Below, one piece after another: positions 1 to 8,322 of a stretch of DNA of 37,904 nucleotides (its first letter is position 1; the number at the start of each line of letters is the position of its first letter). The notes beneath the pieces were generated by a model. That model had not been told where the DNA came from. It made no database searches and saw only the letters and a program-made list of their open reading frames with translations. Origin of the DNA: an uncultured cyanobacterium (GTDB taxonomy: Bacteria; Cyanobacteriota; Cyanobacteriia; Cyanobacteriales; FACHB-T130); assembly GCA_936920195.1 (NCBI GenBank), contig CAKZHE010000066.1, forward strand, positions 1 through 37,904. Reading direction: 5' to 3'. A program made the translations under genes and the position numbers.

Positions 1-117
1 TTCCCTATTCCCTATTCCCTATTCCCTATTCCCTATTCCCTATTCCCTCTTCCCTCTTCCCTCTTCCCTGTTCCCTGTTCCCTGTTCCCTATTCCCCCCC
101 TGTTCCCTCTCCCCCCT
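1..117. repeat. Heptanucleotide tandem repeat (TTCCCTN)
   Basis: Thirteen contiguous 7-bp units fill positions 1-91: six TTCCCTA, three TTCCCTC, three TTCCCTG and one TTCCCTA. A degenerate C/T-rich tail then continues to the ureG start codon. Short heptamer tandem repeats are a known feature of filamentous cyanobacterial genomes. The array is cut by the window edge, so its full length is unknown. It leaves no purine-rich ribosome binding site in front of ureG. Confidence 0.95.
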
Positions 118-714
118 ATGAATCCTTTTCGAGTTGGCATTGCTGGTCCAGTTGGTTCTGGAAAAACCGCTTTATTAGATGCTTTGTGCAAAACAATGCG
201 CCAGGAATATGAAATTGCTGCCGTTACCAATGATATTTATACCCAAGAGGATGCCCAATTTTTAATTCGCAGTCAAGCCTTAGCGAGCGATCGCATTCTC
301 GGTGTTGAAACTGGCGGTTGTCCCCATACTGCCATTCGCGAAGACGCTTCTATGAACTTAGCCGCCATCGAACAATTAGAAAATCGTTTTCCCCATCTTG
401 ACTTAATCTTTTTAGAAAGCGGTGGTGACAACTTAGCAGCTACCTTCAGTCCCGAATTAGTAGATTTAACCATTTATACCATAGATGTAGCCGCAGGCGA
501 TAAAATTCCCCGCAAGGGCGGTCCCGGCATTACCAAATCCGATCTATTGGTAATTAATAAAATTGACCTTGCGCCCCAAGTGGGAGCCGATTTAGAAGTA
601 ATGGCGCGGGATGCCAAACTAATGCGCGGCAGCAAACCATTCATTTTTACCAATTTAAAAACTCAACAGGGATTAGCAGAAGTAGTTGAGTTTATCAAAG
701 TAAATCTTGGTTAA
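118..714 (+). CDS. ureG: Urease accessory GTPase UreG
   Basis: UreG is the SIMIBI-class GTPase that, with UreE, UreF and UreH/D, delivers nickel to apo-urease in the cytoplasm. The 198-residue protein has the family's usual length. Visible motifs are the P-loop GPVGSGKT (10-17), the metal-binding Cys-Pro-His at 68-70, the [15 protein letters not shown] segment (100-114) and the guanine-specificity NKID (147-150). The start is the only sensible ATG, and the P-loop lies the expected distance from it. No Shine-Dalgarno is visible because a C/T-rich tandem repeat runs up to the ATG. No other urease gene lies downstream, and what lies upstream is outside the window. Identification is secure. Confidence 0.97.
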   Translation: MNPFRVGIAGPVGSGKTALLDALCKTMRQEYEIAAVTNDIYTQEDAQFLIRSQALASDRILGVETGGCPHTAIREDASMNLAAIEQLENRFPHLDLIFLESGGDNLAATFSPELVDLTIYTIDVAAGDKIPRKGGPGITKSDLLVINKIDLAPQVGADLEVMARDAKLMRGSKPFIFTNLKTQQGLAEVVEFIKVNLG

Positions 715-789
715 TGATAGGGGATACTGGAATTGTCCAAATTAAAGAAAAGCGAAAAATATTAGTTGGTCAGGAAATTGCCAAAGCAG

Positions 790-1239
790 ATGGGGAGTCA
801 AGAGAGCGCAGTAGAGCAATGTGCCGAAGCCGTAATTGAGATTATTCCTTTAGTGATGCGCTTTCTACGCCATGAAATGAGGAGTCAGGGTTCTTCGTGG
901 CTATCAGTACCTCAACTGCGATCGCTAATTTTCTTAAATCGTTGTCCAGGATCTTCTCTTTCTAATGTGGCAGATCATTTAGGCGTAACCAGAGCCACCG
1001 CATCAGCTTTAGTCGAAAAGCTAGTTCAGCTAGATTTAGTATACCGCACCGAAGATCCCCAAGAACGTCGCCGCCACGTCCTCAACCTGACCAAATCCGG
1101 CGTGCAACAGTTGAACAAAGTCCGCGCTGCCACCTGTCAAAGCGTGGCTGAGGTATTGGCAAACTTATCTGCAACTCAGTTACAGGAAATCCAAGCGGGT
1201 TTGACTTTGCTGGGGGATACTTTTAATCCTAAGCATTGA
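790..1239 (+). CDS. MarR-family transcriptional regulator
   Basis: This is a predicted winged-helix DNA-binding regulator of about 150 residues, normal for MarR proteins, which usually act as dimeric repressors answering to small ligands or oxidants. The core reads LRSLIFLNRCPGSSLSNVAD, then a recognition helix around GVTRATASALVEKL, then the wing with DPQERRRHVLNLT. A C-terminal helical dimerisation region follows. The ATG at 790 was chosen; an in-frame TTG at 766 would add eight residues, and neither has a strong ribosome binding site. It follows ureG by about 75 bp on the same strand. The target genes and the ligand cannot be read from the sequence. Confidence 0.88.
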   Translation: MGSQESAVEQCAEAVIEIIPLVMRFLRHEMRSQGSSWLSVPQLRSLIFLNRCPGSSLSNVADHLGVTRATASALVEKLVQLDLVYRTEDPQERRRHVLNLTKSGVQQLNKVRAATCQSVAEVLANLSATQLQEIQAGLTLLGDTFNPKH

Positions 1240-1255
1240 CATTAGTAGGTAGTCA

Positions 1256-1331
1256 TAAATAAAAGACTATAAGCAAAAGTTGGTAGTTGGGCTTTAGCCC
1301 TCATCTGGAGGGCTAAAGCCCAACTACCAAC
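1256..1331. repeat. Dispersed palindromic element, copy 1
   Basis: A perfect 24-bp inverted repeat (arms 1279-1302 and 1308-1331, 5-nt loop) contains the core GTAGTTGGGCTTTAGCCC. It sits between the convergent marR and glycosyltransferase genes. The left flank, AAAAGACTATAAGCAAAAGT, recurs in the copy near 30202, so the element is larger than the hairpin. It may act as a two-way transcription terminator. A third copy lies at 8323-8376. Confidence 0.92.
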
Positions 1332-1428
1332 ATCTTTTTATTCTTTGTGTCTTTGTACCTTGGTGGTGTCAGAATATTTTCATCAGACCAGAGTTTCCTT
1401 TGATATTCAAGACAGTCGCTACTAAATC

Positions 1429-1450
1429 TAGAAGCATTGCGTAAGTCTTG
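1429..1450. repeat. Fragment of the GCGTAAGTC repeat family
   Basis: The stretch TAGAAGCATTGCGTAAGTCT closely matches the end of the element at 10306-10328 (TAGAGGCATTGCGTAAGTCC). It lies directly against the stop codon of the minus-strand glycosyltransferase gene. It is probably a terminal remnant of the small mobile element seen complete at 14247-14339. Confidence 0.5.
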
Positions 1451-2596
1451 TTAGCCAAAACGAACCATTTTTTGAGGTTGTAACACTTGGGTATATAGTG
1501 CTTCTAACTGGGAAATATTCCGTTTCAGGGTGTAGCGTTCTAACACCCGCTGCCGAGCATTTTTTCCTAAAACTGCCGTTAAATCTGGATGATCTCGTAA
1601 TATGGGCAGGAGCGTGCGTAATTGCGCCGATACTCGGTTGGTACTCATCACTATTCCCGCCCCATTTTCCATCACTTCGCCATCGGCTCCGGCATCGGTA
1701 GCCACGCAAGCCACTCCGCAAGCCATCCCTTCTAATAAAGAAATTGATAGTCCTTCCACTAATGAAGGCAAAATAAATACATCTGCACCTCGGAGAATGT
1801 CAATTCGGCGCTGCTCGTCAGCCACGGCTCCCAACCAGATAATGTTGTATTCTTCCCCATAAAAGGGTTTTAGGTTGGCAGCCAAGGGACCATCGCCCAC
1901 AATTAGTAATTTGCAATCTTCTCCCAAATCGCACTTTTTCCAAGCCCGGAGTAAGGATTCAACATTTTTTTCTGCCGCAATTCTGCCTTGGTAGACAAAC
2001 AGCCGTTTAGCGCCAAACTCATACTTGATTTTGGAAGCTCCAGGAGAATATTTTTCCGCATCTACCCCATTGGGAATAACGGCAACTCTGTCTGGCGGGA
2101 CATTTAATCGTCCCAATAATTCCCGTTGGACTTCCGAGAAGACAATGGTTTGATTGTAGTTGGCCAGGAAGGGGGCATATATCTGGTAGGTGAGCAGTTG
2201 CGTGCCGCTGGTAATATTGCGCCGCTTGCCATCAAAGGGGGTGTGAAAGGTTGCCACTAGGGGGATGTTCAGTTCTTGGCACATTTCTGGCAGCAAGAAG
2301 TCTAGGGCAGATAGAGTTAGAGAGGCGTGTACCACATCTGGCTTCAATTCCTTCAGCGAATCGCTGAGAATTTTGCTTGATTTCAGAGTGGGAATGGTAT
2401 AAACCTGGGATTTATAAAGGAAAGGCAGAGAGACTTCCTGAAAATCAGGCCAGTTCTCTGGATTGATTTCCTCTTCTTGGGCGAAATGCAGGAAGCTAAC
2501 TTGATGCCCTAGGTCTAACAAAGCATTGGTAACTTCCCGACTGTAGGTGACATTGCCGCAAAATGGTGATTTTTTTCCGAGCCACGCAATATGCAT
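1451..2596 (-). CDS. Glycosyltransferase family 4 (GT-B fold)
   Basis: This predicted cytoplasmic retaining glycosyltransferase (381 aa) transfers a sugar from a nucleotide-sugar donor. The N-terminal Rossmann half begins MHIAWLGKKSPFCGNVTYSR with a glycine-containing acceptor loop. The C-terminal half holds the GT4 donor-site segments: VAVIPNGVD, the FVYQGRIAAEKN strand, GDGPL, and the E-x7-E motif in EGLSISLLEGMACG. Length fits the family. The gene is followed by the MarR gene in convergent orientation, with a large hairpin between them. The acceptor cannot be predicted; cyanobacterial relatives act on glycolipids, exopolysaccharide or compatible solutes. Confidence 0.9.
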   Translation of the reverse strand: MHIAWLGKKSPFCGNVTYSREVTNALLDLGHQVSFLHFAQEEEINPENWPDFQEVSLPFLYKSQVYTIPTLKSSKILSDSLKELKPDVVHASLTLSALDFLLPEMCQELNIPLVATFHTPFDGKRRNITSGTQLLTYQIYAPFLANYNQTIVFSEVQRELLGRLNVPPDRVAVIPNGVDAEKYSPGASKIKYEFGAKRLFVYQGRIAAEKNVESLLRAWKKCDLGEDCKLLIVGDGPLAANLKPFYGEEYNIIWLGAVADEQRRIDILRGADVFILPSLVEGLSISLLEGMACGVACVATDAGADGEVMENGAGIVMSTNRVSAQLRTLLPILRDHPDLTAVLGKNARQRVLERYTLKRNISQLEALYTQVLQPQKMVRFG

Positions 2597-2689
2597 TTTT
2601 ATTAGCTTTTTTTTTCGTAGTAACTATTAGGGGCAATTATTAGCGATCGGTTATTAGGGGTAGAAAAACTAATAACCAATGACCAATTA

Positions 2690-4294
2690 TTAGTCGTTAC
2701 GAGAAATATACCAGTTTACGAGTCCTCCTGCGATCGCTAAGATCGCTAAACCCAGAAATACTGACTTTAAGCCCAAAATAGTCTCAGCAACCCCCGCCAA
2801 GGCTAGGGGCAAGCTGAGGGCAATGTTGATGGCACTGTTTTGCAATCCAAAGACTTTTCCCCGCATCTGTTCGGGGGTTTCGGCTTGGATGGTAGTTTGC
2901 ATAGGAACGGCGACTAAGGCTCCGAAAAAGCCCATCAACATGGTTAAAACTAAGGCGACTATTAACAGGTTGGGAAAGACCGATAGCCCTAATAGGGAGG
3001 CGGCGAGGCCAATGGAACCATAGAGGCTGAGACGACCGTGGGAAACCTCCCGAATGTGACCGAGGAGGGCGGCTCCAGCGGCGATACCTGCCCCGCCAGA
3101 GGCCATTAAAAAGCCGAATTGGGAGGCTTTGAGTCCGGGTAATAGTTCGGCGAGACGGACGGCAAGGACGGAAAGGGCGGCAAAAACTGAGAAGACAATT
3201 ACCAGTTGAATCAGGGCATTGCGGACGCGGCTTTGGCCTTTGAGGTAGAGCAAGCCTTCGCGCAAGTCTTGCCAAATGTGGGGGGGTTCCAAGTCGGAGG
3301 GATGGGGTTTTTCATTGGGTTGGAGGGCAAGCAGTAATAATCCGGCGATCGCATAACTTCCACCCACTACGATTTCTTTCCCTACATCCCAGCCTAACCC
3401 AATATGGGCGGCTAAAGTATCGGCTAGGGCTAATAAGGGTTCTCCCACTGCAAAACCCACGATGACTGAGGCCATCATGGTGATGGTGTAGAGGGAATTG
3501 GCGGATAATAACAGGCGGTTTTCCACTACTAGGGGAATCACCGCTTGTTCCGCAGGGGCAAAAAACTGGGTGAGGGTGGAGACTAAAAAAGTCAAAACTA
3601 GCAGAATGCAAAATCCCAGGGGCAATTCTCCTAGTTTGAAATCTTTGGAAATCCATAGCAGCATGGGCAAAGATAGTACCAACATCCCCCGCAATAGGTT
3701 CGTTGCCACCAGTACCCACTTTTTTGACCAACGGTCTACAAATACTCCGGCGACGGAACCAAACAGGACAGCGGGAATGGTAAAGGCAATCATAATTGCC
3801 GATACCCAGACGCTAATGGGTTGGTTGGCAGATTGGAAATGATTAGCAATAATGGCGATCGCTAGTACCAAATATACTTTGTCGGCAATTTGGGAAAATA
3901 CTTGCCCGCTCCACAAGGCTAAAAAATTGCGATTTTTTAAAACTGGCACAAAGCCTTTTTTTTCGGCTTCTGGGACTGCTTCTTCCTCGGTCGCCATATC
4001 TGCAAATTCTGGGAAATCTTCGCTTTCCGGAAGAGCAACTACTGGCAGGGCATCGAGGATAACTTCCGGCATTTTGCCATTAGCTGTCGATGCAGGATTT
4101 AGTTCTACAATAGGCGCGATAGCGCTATCGCGCTCGCACAGCTTCGCCGGATGTAAATTACTAATTTCTGGATTTAAATGTGGAGGAATATCATCCTCTA
4201 TTCCCAACTGTAGAGGTACAAGGTTGGTGGGTTCAACTACCTTGCTGGACAGGTTAGTAGATAAAGTGCGAGTTGATAAATCTGAATCAAACAT
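2690..4294 (-). CDS. MFS transporter with long acidic N-terminal extension
   Basis: This is a 534-residue major facilitator of the MFS_3 / macrolide-efflux-like type, an integral inner-membrane secondary transporter. The first ~120 residues are hydrophilic, acidic and proline-rich. Membrane segments begin after FVPVLKNRNFLALWSGQVFS, with about 12 hydrophobic stretches. The loop VFVDRWSKKWVLVATNLLRG matches the conserved MFS loop 2-3 signature (GxxxDRxxRR-like). Within the extension, HPAKLCERDSAIAPI (about 48-62) is encoded by a palindromic repeat and looks like an in-frame insertion. The gene lies 16 bp downstream of recO on the same strand and is probably co-transcribed. The substrate is unknown. 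Confidence 0.88.
   Translation of the reverse strand: MFDSDLSTRTLSTNLSSKVVEPTNLVPLQLGIEDDIPPHLNPEISNLHPAKLCERDSAIAPIVELNPASTANGKMPEVILDALPVVALPESEDFPEFADMATEEEAVPEAEKKGFVPVLKNRNFLALWSGQVFSQIADKVYLVLAIAIIANHFQSANQPISVWVSAIMIAFTIPAVLFGSVAGVFVDRWSKKWVLVATNLLRGMLVLSLPMLLWISKDFKLGELPLGFCILLVLTFLVSTLTQFFAPAEQAVIPLVVENRLLLSANSLYTITMMASVIVGFAVGEPLLALADTLAAHIGLGWDVGKEIVVGGSYAIAGLLLLALQPNEKPHPSDLEPPHIWQDLREGLLYLKGQSRVRNALIQLVIVFSVFAALSVLAVRLAELLPGLKASQFGFLMASGGAGIAAGAALLGHIREVSHGRLSLYGSIGLAASLLGLSVFPNLLIVALVLTMLMGFFGALVAVPMQTTIQAETPEQMRGKVFGLQNSAINIALSLPLALAGVAETILGLKSVFLGLAILAIAGGLVNWYISRND
4114..4133. repeat. Perfect 20-bp palindrome inside the MFS coding sequence
   Basis: GCGCGATAGCGCTATCGCGC is self-complementary over 20 bp and is followed by CTCGCACAGCTTCGCCGG. 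It encodes the CERDSAIA part of the transporter's N-terminal extension. Similar GCGATAGCGC/AGCTTCGCC repeats are common between genes in cyanobacteria, so this copy probably entered the gene in frame. Confidence 0.75.
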
Positions 4295-4310
4295 TGTTTA
4301 TAATCGCGGT

Positions 4311-5309
4311 CTAGAAGGAATTCAGCGCAGACTGTAAAGCAGCATCCATCAAGGCAGCGGAGCGAATTGACCGCCCAATGTGATACTGCACATACTGGCG
4401 TAAAACTTGCTCCACTGACACCCAAGCTGCCCCTTCCGCCGGATCGGAGGAGGTAAGGTGGTTAGTAATGGTGATGATCGCTGACCTTTCTTCATAATTT
4501 ATCCTGCCTGGTTCTTCCGGTTGCAGTGGGGATATCTGGGGTTGGGCTAGTCGTTGCAGCAAGGCTAATTCGAGGGCATTGAGTTTAGCAGTTAATTTTA
4601 TGGGTGTTTCTGGAGTCACCGAGGAATTAATTCCCGGTGCTGTTTCTGTACTAATACTTAGGGTAGTGCGATTTGGTTGCCAACGGCGCAGGGGAATGCG
4701 ATTTGCTTCCAGACGTGCCAACGCAGGCAAGCTGACAGTCCCCCCAGATGTAATACTAAATCCTATTTTCCAGTCTGGATCGCTAAAATTTGGCTGTAAA
4801 GGTTCTTGGGTGAGGCAGCAGAACTGGACTTGGGGGACAACTCCCGCCAATGCCAACAGGTGAAAAATCCCTTGGGAGAGATGGGCGAGGACTAAGGCCG
4901 CAGAGAGGCGATCGCCCATTTTATAGGACAATTCTTCTAAACGGCGTAAATGTTCGTTCAGCAAGGTAAATAATTCTACCTGGGGTTGATCGCTCAAAGC
5001 TTGGCAAAGCACTATTTCTGCCAGATACTGACTAGCAGATAATTTCCCCAAGTCAGAACTTAAACCAGGATAGGAATTAATTGTTTCTGCTTGGATAATT
5101 TTATCGAGCGATCGCCCTTTGGCAATCAGCAGATTATTCACCACAAATAAGCCACTTCTGCCGCTAAATTGCGAATTGTGTTTCCGCGCTCCTGGAGCCA
5201 CCGCCCTGACTAAGCCAAATTCCGGTGTTAAAATTGACACCAGACGATCTGACTCCCCCAAGGGCATACTTTTGAGATTAATTCCAGTAGCTTTATAAGT
5301 TCCGCCCAT
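4311..5309 (-). CDS. recO: DNA repair protein RecO
   Basis: RecO works in the RecFOR pathway: it loads RecA onto SSB-coated single-stranded DNA and anneals complementary strands. The protein (332 aa) starts [20 protein letters not shown] and continues [20 protein letters not shown], the typical N-terminal OB-fold of RecO. The helical middle domain contains [20 protein letters not shown] and [15 protein letters not shown]. It is longer than many bacterial RecO proteins (about 240-280 aa), with extra sequence around residues 200-270. Four-cysteine zinc sites seen in some RecO proteins are not evident. The start ATG precedes the conserved domain directly. It lies between deoC (upstream) and the MFS gene (downstream) on the same strand. 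Confidence 0.93.
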   Translation of the reverse strand: MGGTYKATGINLKSMPLGESDRLVSILTPEFGLVRAVAPGARKHNSQFSGRSGLFVVNNLLIAKGRSLDKIIQAETINSYPGLSSDLGKLSASQYLAEIVLCQALSDQPQVELFTLLNEHLRRLEELSYKMGDRLSAALVLAHLSQGIFHLLALAGVVPQVQFCCLTQEPLQPNFSDPDWKIGFSITSGGTVSLPALARLEANRIPLRRWQPNRTTLSISTETAPGINSSVTPETPIKLTAKLNALELALLQRLAQPQISPLQPEEPGRINYEERSAIITITNHLTSSDPAEGAAWVSVEQVLRQYVQYHIGRSIRSAALMDAALQSALNSF

Positions 5310-5339
5310 TGATATTCGTAAAAAAAATATGGGATGTTA

Positions 5340-5464
5340 AACTGGTTAAGCTCGTTAAACTGGTTCCTAGGCTCTGCCTGGGAACCGATATCGAGAGGCT
5401 CTGCCTCGCTTTGTCATCCGAGGCAGAGCCTCTCAATGGGCATTCCCAGGCAGAGCCTGGGAAC
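5340..5464. repeat. Nested palindromic repeat element, copy 1
   Basis: Outer arms at 5363-5384 and 5443-5464 (GTTCCTAGGCTCTGCCTGGG type) pair with one mismatch in 22. Inner arms at 5393-5407 and 5420-5434 (GAGAGGCTCTGCCTC) pair perfectly around a 12-nt loop. The whole would fold as a cruciform of about 100 bp. A near-identical left half recurs at 37838-37904. Just upstream, GTTAAACTGGTT occurs twice. The element fills most of the 246-bp gap between recO and deoC. Confidence 0.93.
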
Positions 5465-5524
5465 GAGTAGAGTTCAGTTTTAAAATTGGGCAAACCTATT
5501 TAATTCTAGTTTAGTTTTGACACT

Positions 5525-5545
5525 CCCACCCCTGAAGGGGTCGGG
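5525..5545 (-). terminator. Possible terminator hairpin after deoC
   Basis: ACCCCT-GA-AGGGGT with extra flanking C/G pairs forms a compact hairpin about 10-30 nt beyond the deoC stop on the minus strand. There is no clean U-tract, so termination here is only possible. Confidence 0.35.
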
Positions 5546-5555
5546 ATAGGCGCGG

Positions 5556-6245
5556 TCAAATTCTGTCAATCTCCTTTTGGGGATGATTCCGTTGCCGGAT
5601 TAAATCAGGTCCGCGCGACGTACCTAAACGGGTTGCTCCTGCCACAATTAAATCAATCGCTTGCTCCACTGTCTTAATTCCCCCAGCAGCTTTGATACCG
5701 ACTTGCCCTTTCGTCACTTCTTTCAGCAGTCGCACATCTGCCACCGTTGCCCCACCAAACCAACCCGTGCTAGTTTTCAGAAAAGCTGCTCCGGCTTCCA
5801 TACAAATTTCCGCCGCTATCTGCTGTTCCGCTGCCGTTAATTGGCTGGTTTCCAAAATTGCTTTGACGATTAGCCCCGTTTCCTCGACAATCTCTGCCAA
5901 TTCCCGATGCAGTTCGCTCGTTTTTCCCGATTTCAGCCAACCCAAGTTAATCATCACATCCAACTCTCGCGCTCCATTTTCTGCCGCTTCTTGGGCTTCA
6001 TAGAGTTTGGCGGCTGATGTGGTAGCTCCAGAGGGAAAACCAATGACGGCACAGACTTTGGGGTTTCTATTGTGCAGCAGTTCCGTTGCCAGTCGGACAT
6101 GGGTAGGATAAATGCAAACCGTGGCAAAGTGAAATTTATCAGCTTCTTCACACCATTGCTGAACGTGGGCATCTGTGGCAGCTTGGTTGAGCAGGGCGTG
6201 GTCGATCAAAGGAGCGATATCAATGTCTGGCTGTGTTGCCGCCAT
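5556..6245 (-). CDS. deoC: Deoxyribose-phosphate aldolase
   Basis: DeoC cleaves 2-deoxy-D-ribose 5-phosphate to glyceraldehyde 3-phosphate and acetaldehyde in deoxynucleoside catabolism. The 229-aa class I aldolase shows [20 protein letters not shown], the [16 protein letters not shown] strand, and [20 protein letters not shown] carrying the Schiff-base lysine. [17 protein letters not shown] holds the second active-site lysine. Length and motif order are typical. It lies upstream of recO on the same strand but is separated from it by a 246-bp gap filled by a palindromic repeat, so co-transcription is uncertain. A terminator from the tRNA-Trp side lies about 170 bp upstream. Confidence 0.96.
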   Translation of the reverse strand: MAATQPDIDIAPLIDHALLNQAATDAHVQQWCEEADKFHFATVCIYPTHVRLATELLHNRNPKVCAVIGFPSGATTSAAKLYEAQEAAENGARELDVMINLGWLKSGKTSELHRELAEIVEETGLIVKAILETSQLTAAEQQIAAEICMEAGAAFLKTSTGWFGGATVADVRLLKEVTKGQVGIKAAGGIKTVEQAIDLIVAGATRLGTSRGPDLIRQRNHPQKEIDRI

Positions 6246-6414
6246 TGCTAGTTCTCATAAAGTGATGTTGTCTATGATTAAGTTTTATCAGAAAATTAAG
6301 AAAATATAAAGAAGCTTTAGGGAGATTTTGGCGATGGGGAAAGGAATTAAAAGGAATTAGGTAAAGTCCTTCTTTTGAAGCGATGATAGCATAGTCGGTT
6401 TATGCTAGAAATAC

Positions 6415-6457
6415 CGATAAAAAAGCCTTCAGGCAGTGATTAGTACCTGAAAGCTTT
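6415..6457 (-). terminator. Rho-independent terminator of the rplS-tRNA-Trp unit
   Basis: On the minus strand, GCTTTCAGG and CCTGAAGGC form a 9-bp stem (one G-U pair) around a 12-nt loop, followed by TTTTTTA. It lies just downstream of tRNA-Trp and should end the rplS-tRNA transcript before deoC. Confidence 0.85.
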
Positions 6458-6478
6458 ATGTACTATTGAGTTTTTTAA

Positions 6479-6551
6479 CGCGCCCTGGAGGACTTGAACC
6501 CCCGACATCAGGTTTTGGAGACCTGCGTTCTACCAGCTGAACTAAGAGCGC
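6479..6551 (-). tRNA. tRNA-Trp (CCA anticodon)
   Basis: The minus strand folds as a complete cloverleaf of 73 nt including a G discriminator. The acceptor pairs GCGCTCT with AGGGCGC (one T-G pair). The anticodon arm is CAGGT-CTCCAAA-ACCTG with anticodon CCA. The T arm is GGGGG-TTCAAGT-CCTCC. No CCA end is encoded. It lies about 58 bp downstream of rplS, the usual cyanobacterial neighbour, and just before a strong terminator. Confidence 0.97.
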
Positions 6552-6609
6552 ATGGATTTTTATTATAACGCAAACGCAACCAAAATGTCAGCTGGAAAGA
6601 AAAAATCTC

Positions 6610-6972
6610 CTAAAGGCTGCGGTCAAAGCGCTGTTTGACGCGAGTGGCTTTACCAACGCGATCGCGTAAATAGTATAGCTTGGCGCGGCGCACTTTACCT
6701 CGACGAATGATCTTAATGCTTTCAATGCGTGGGGAATGAACCAGGAAGACTCGTTCTACACCGACGTTTTGAAAGATTTTCCGAACCGTAATCGTTTCAT
6801 TAATACTACCATTGCGCTTGGCAATCACCACCCCTTCATAGGGCTGAATGCGTTCCTTGCCGCCTTCTTGGATTTTAACTGCCACTCGGACAGTATCGCC
6901 GACGTGAATTATCGGTAGGTCGGTTTTTAATTGTTCCGCTTCGATGGAGCGAATTATTTCCTGAGCCTTCAT
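6610..6972 (-). CDS. rplS: 50S ribosomal protein L19
   Basis: bL19 sits at the 30S-50S interface near the 16S rRNA contact and is part of the translation apparatus. The 120-residue protein has the normal length. It contains [40 protein letters not shown] and [20 protein letters not shown], which are hallmark L19 segments. The start ATG fits the family start ([16 protein letters not shown]). It is followed by tRNA-Trp and a terminator, with which it probably forms one transcript. In several cyanobacteria secE and nusG come next; here they do not. Confidence 0.98.
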   Translation of the reverse strand: MKAQEIIRSIEAEQLKTDLPIIHVGDTVRVAVKIQEGGKERIQPYEGVVIAKRNGSINETITVRKIFQNVGVERVFLVHSPRIESIKIIRRGKVRRAKLYYLRDRVGKATRVKQRFDRSL

Positions 6973-7021
6973 TTTTTTCCAAAAATTCCACAGTCCCCAA
7001 TCTTAGCACAAGAAAACCAAT

Positions 7022-7855
7022 CTAAATACTATTTTTAATTGAACGCTGTCGCATCCACCAGGCGATCGCACTCAAAAATAGCCATCCCATCCCGCCTGCC
7101 AAGGGGTTACGATCTATGCCAGTCAACCAATCTGGCACTTGTCCAGAATATTTGGTTAACTGCCCCACATTAATGATGTAGTAGCCCCAAACTAACCCTC
7201 CATGCAAGCCCATCGACAAACCTAGTCGCCCTCCACTACCCCGCTTTGCCCAGACTAAAATGATTCCGAGGAGAATTAATCCTGGAAATTGGGGAAAGGT
7301 GCGGAGAACTTCTGCCAGGGGTTTAATAAAATGTAGCAGGGCAAAAATCAATGCTGTCGCCCAAATGGTCATACTAGGGGGATAATCCCGCTCTAATTCA
7401 TCCAGCAACCAGCCGCGAAACAGTAATTCTTCGGCAAAGCCAATGGCAACTGCTGATAGCAAACCTTCCAAAATCAGCTTCGGCAAGAAAACCGTTGGCG
7501 ATCGCCAAACTAGCCAACCGAACCATCCTTCCACTATAAATAAACTGAGGGCGATCGCCAACCCACCACCCAATCCCGCCAGCCATTCCATCCCATTCCG
7601 CCGACTACCCCGCAAACCATATCTTTGAAAGATTTGGGGTTCCCGGTGAACTTGCTTGCCCCAAAACTTCACTAGGGCAATAAATTCAGCGTACAGCACC
7701 AACAGCGTCAGAATGCTGACTAAATTGGAATCTGGTACGAATAAATAAATCGGTGCAGCCACAGGCAGCCACAACAGCAGGAGAACCAAAATAAAAATTG
7801 CCAGCCGTATGGGAGCGGCATAGCTGGCTAATCGCCGGAAGTTAATTTTCAACAA
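7022..7855 (-). CDS. CPBP-family intramembrane metalloprotease
   Basis: This is a predicted multi-pass membrane protein (277 aa) of the CAAX-protease / bacteriocin-processing (CPBP, Abi) family. About seven to eight hydrophobic segments are visible. The three family motifs are present: EELLFRGW (EExxxR type), then ALIFALLHFIKP with the second histidine, and the GLHGGLVWG segment with another histidine. The gene begins seven bases after clpS on the same strand, so the two probably share an operon. The substrate is unknown. Cyanobacterial members are common, and some are thought to process membrane-bound peptides. Confidence 0.88.
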   Translation of the reverse strand: MLKINFRRLASYAAPIRLAIFILVLLLLWLPVAAPIYLFVPDSNLVSILTLLVLYAEFIALVKFWGKQVHREPQIFQRYGLRGSRRNGMEWLAGLGGGLAIALSLFIVEGWFGWLVWRSPTVFLPKLILEGLLSAVAIGFAEELLFRGWLLDELERDYPPSMTIWATALIFALLHFIKPLAEVLRTFPQFPGLILLGIILVWAKRGSGGRLGLSMGLHGGLVWGYYIINVGQLTKYSGQVPDWLTGIDRNPLAGGMGWLFLSAIAWWMRQRSIKNSI

Positions 7856-7862
7856 TTTGGTT

Positions 7863-8144
7863 CTACTCGTCTGGCTCGATGGTGCTAGTCAATCCATGAT
7901 TTTTGAGGGTTTCGCAATAAAACTCCGCGTGTTCTTGAGCGCAGGTAATTACCAGAGCCACACCATTAGTATGTGCTTCCATCATAATGCTGACAGCCTG
8001 GGGTTGAGTCAGGTTCGGCACTGTGGTTATTAATACCTGCACCACATACTCCATCGGATTAAAATCATCGTTGTGGAGCAGAACGCGATAGCGAGGTGCG
8101 AGTTTCCGGACTGTAGAACGCTTTTCTAGGGTTTCGACAGACAC
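7863..8144 (-). CDS. clpS: ATP-dependent Clp protease adaptor ClpS
   Basis: ClpS binds N-end-rule substrates and hands them to the Clp ATPase-protease complex. The 93-residue protein has the core RYRVLLHNDDFNPMEYVVQV, with the Asn-Asp-Asp and Met residues that line the N-degron pocket. It continues with SIMMEAHTNGVALVITCAQE and HAEFYCETLKNHGLTSTIEP. The short N-terminal tail (MSVETLEKRSTVRKLAP) is as expected. It is the first gene of a likely two-gene operon with the CPBP protease. Cyanobacteria often have two ClpS copies; which one this is cannot be decided here. Confidence 0.96.
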   Translation of the reverse strand: MSVETLEKRSTVRKLAPRYRVLLHNDDFNPMEYVVQVLITTVPNLTQPQAVSIMMEAHTNGVALVITCAQEHAEFYCETLKNHGLTSTIEPDE

Positions 8145-8322
8145 TAGCTATCCTCTCTTTATACAGCTATTTATTTAGAGCAATTAACTAAGATTTTCGT
8201 CTGCTGCCCTAGAGAGCAAGCTTCTAGGTTGGGCTAGCGAGACGGCAATGCAGAGCTTGCCTGCACTTCAATCAAGTATATATTACATTTGCCAGGGCGA
8301 TCGCGCTAGCGGGAAAACGAAA

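Noticed and set aside
1-91. CRISPR array
   Set aside because: The repeats are 7 bp, contiguous and without spacers, so this is a microsatellite-type array.
5293-5493. A 66-codon minus-strand frame over the recO-deoC gap
   Set aside because: It is produced by the palindromic repeat at 5363-5464, and its sequence (PGSAWECPLRGSA and similar) is typical of translated repeats, not a protein.
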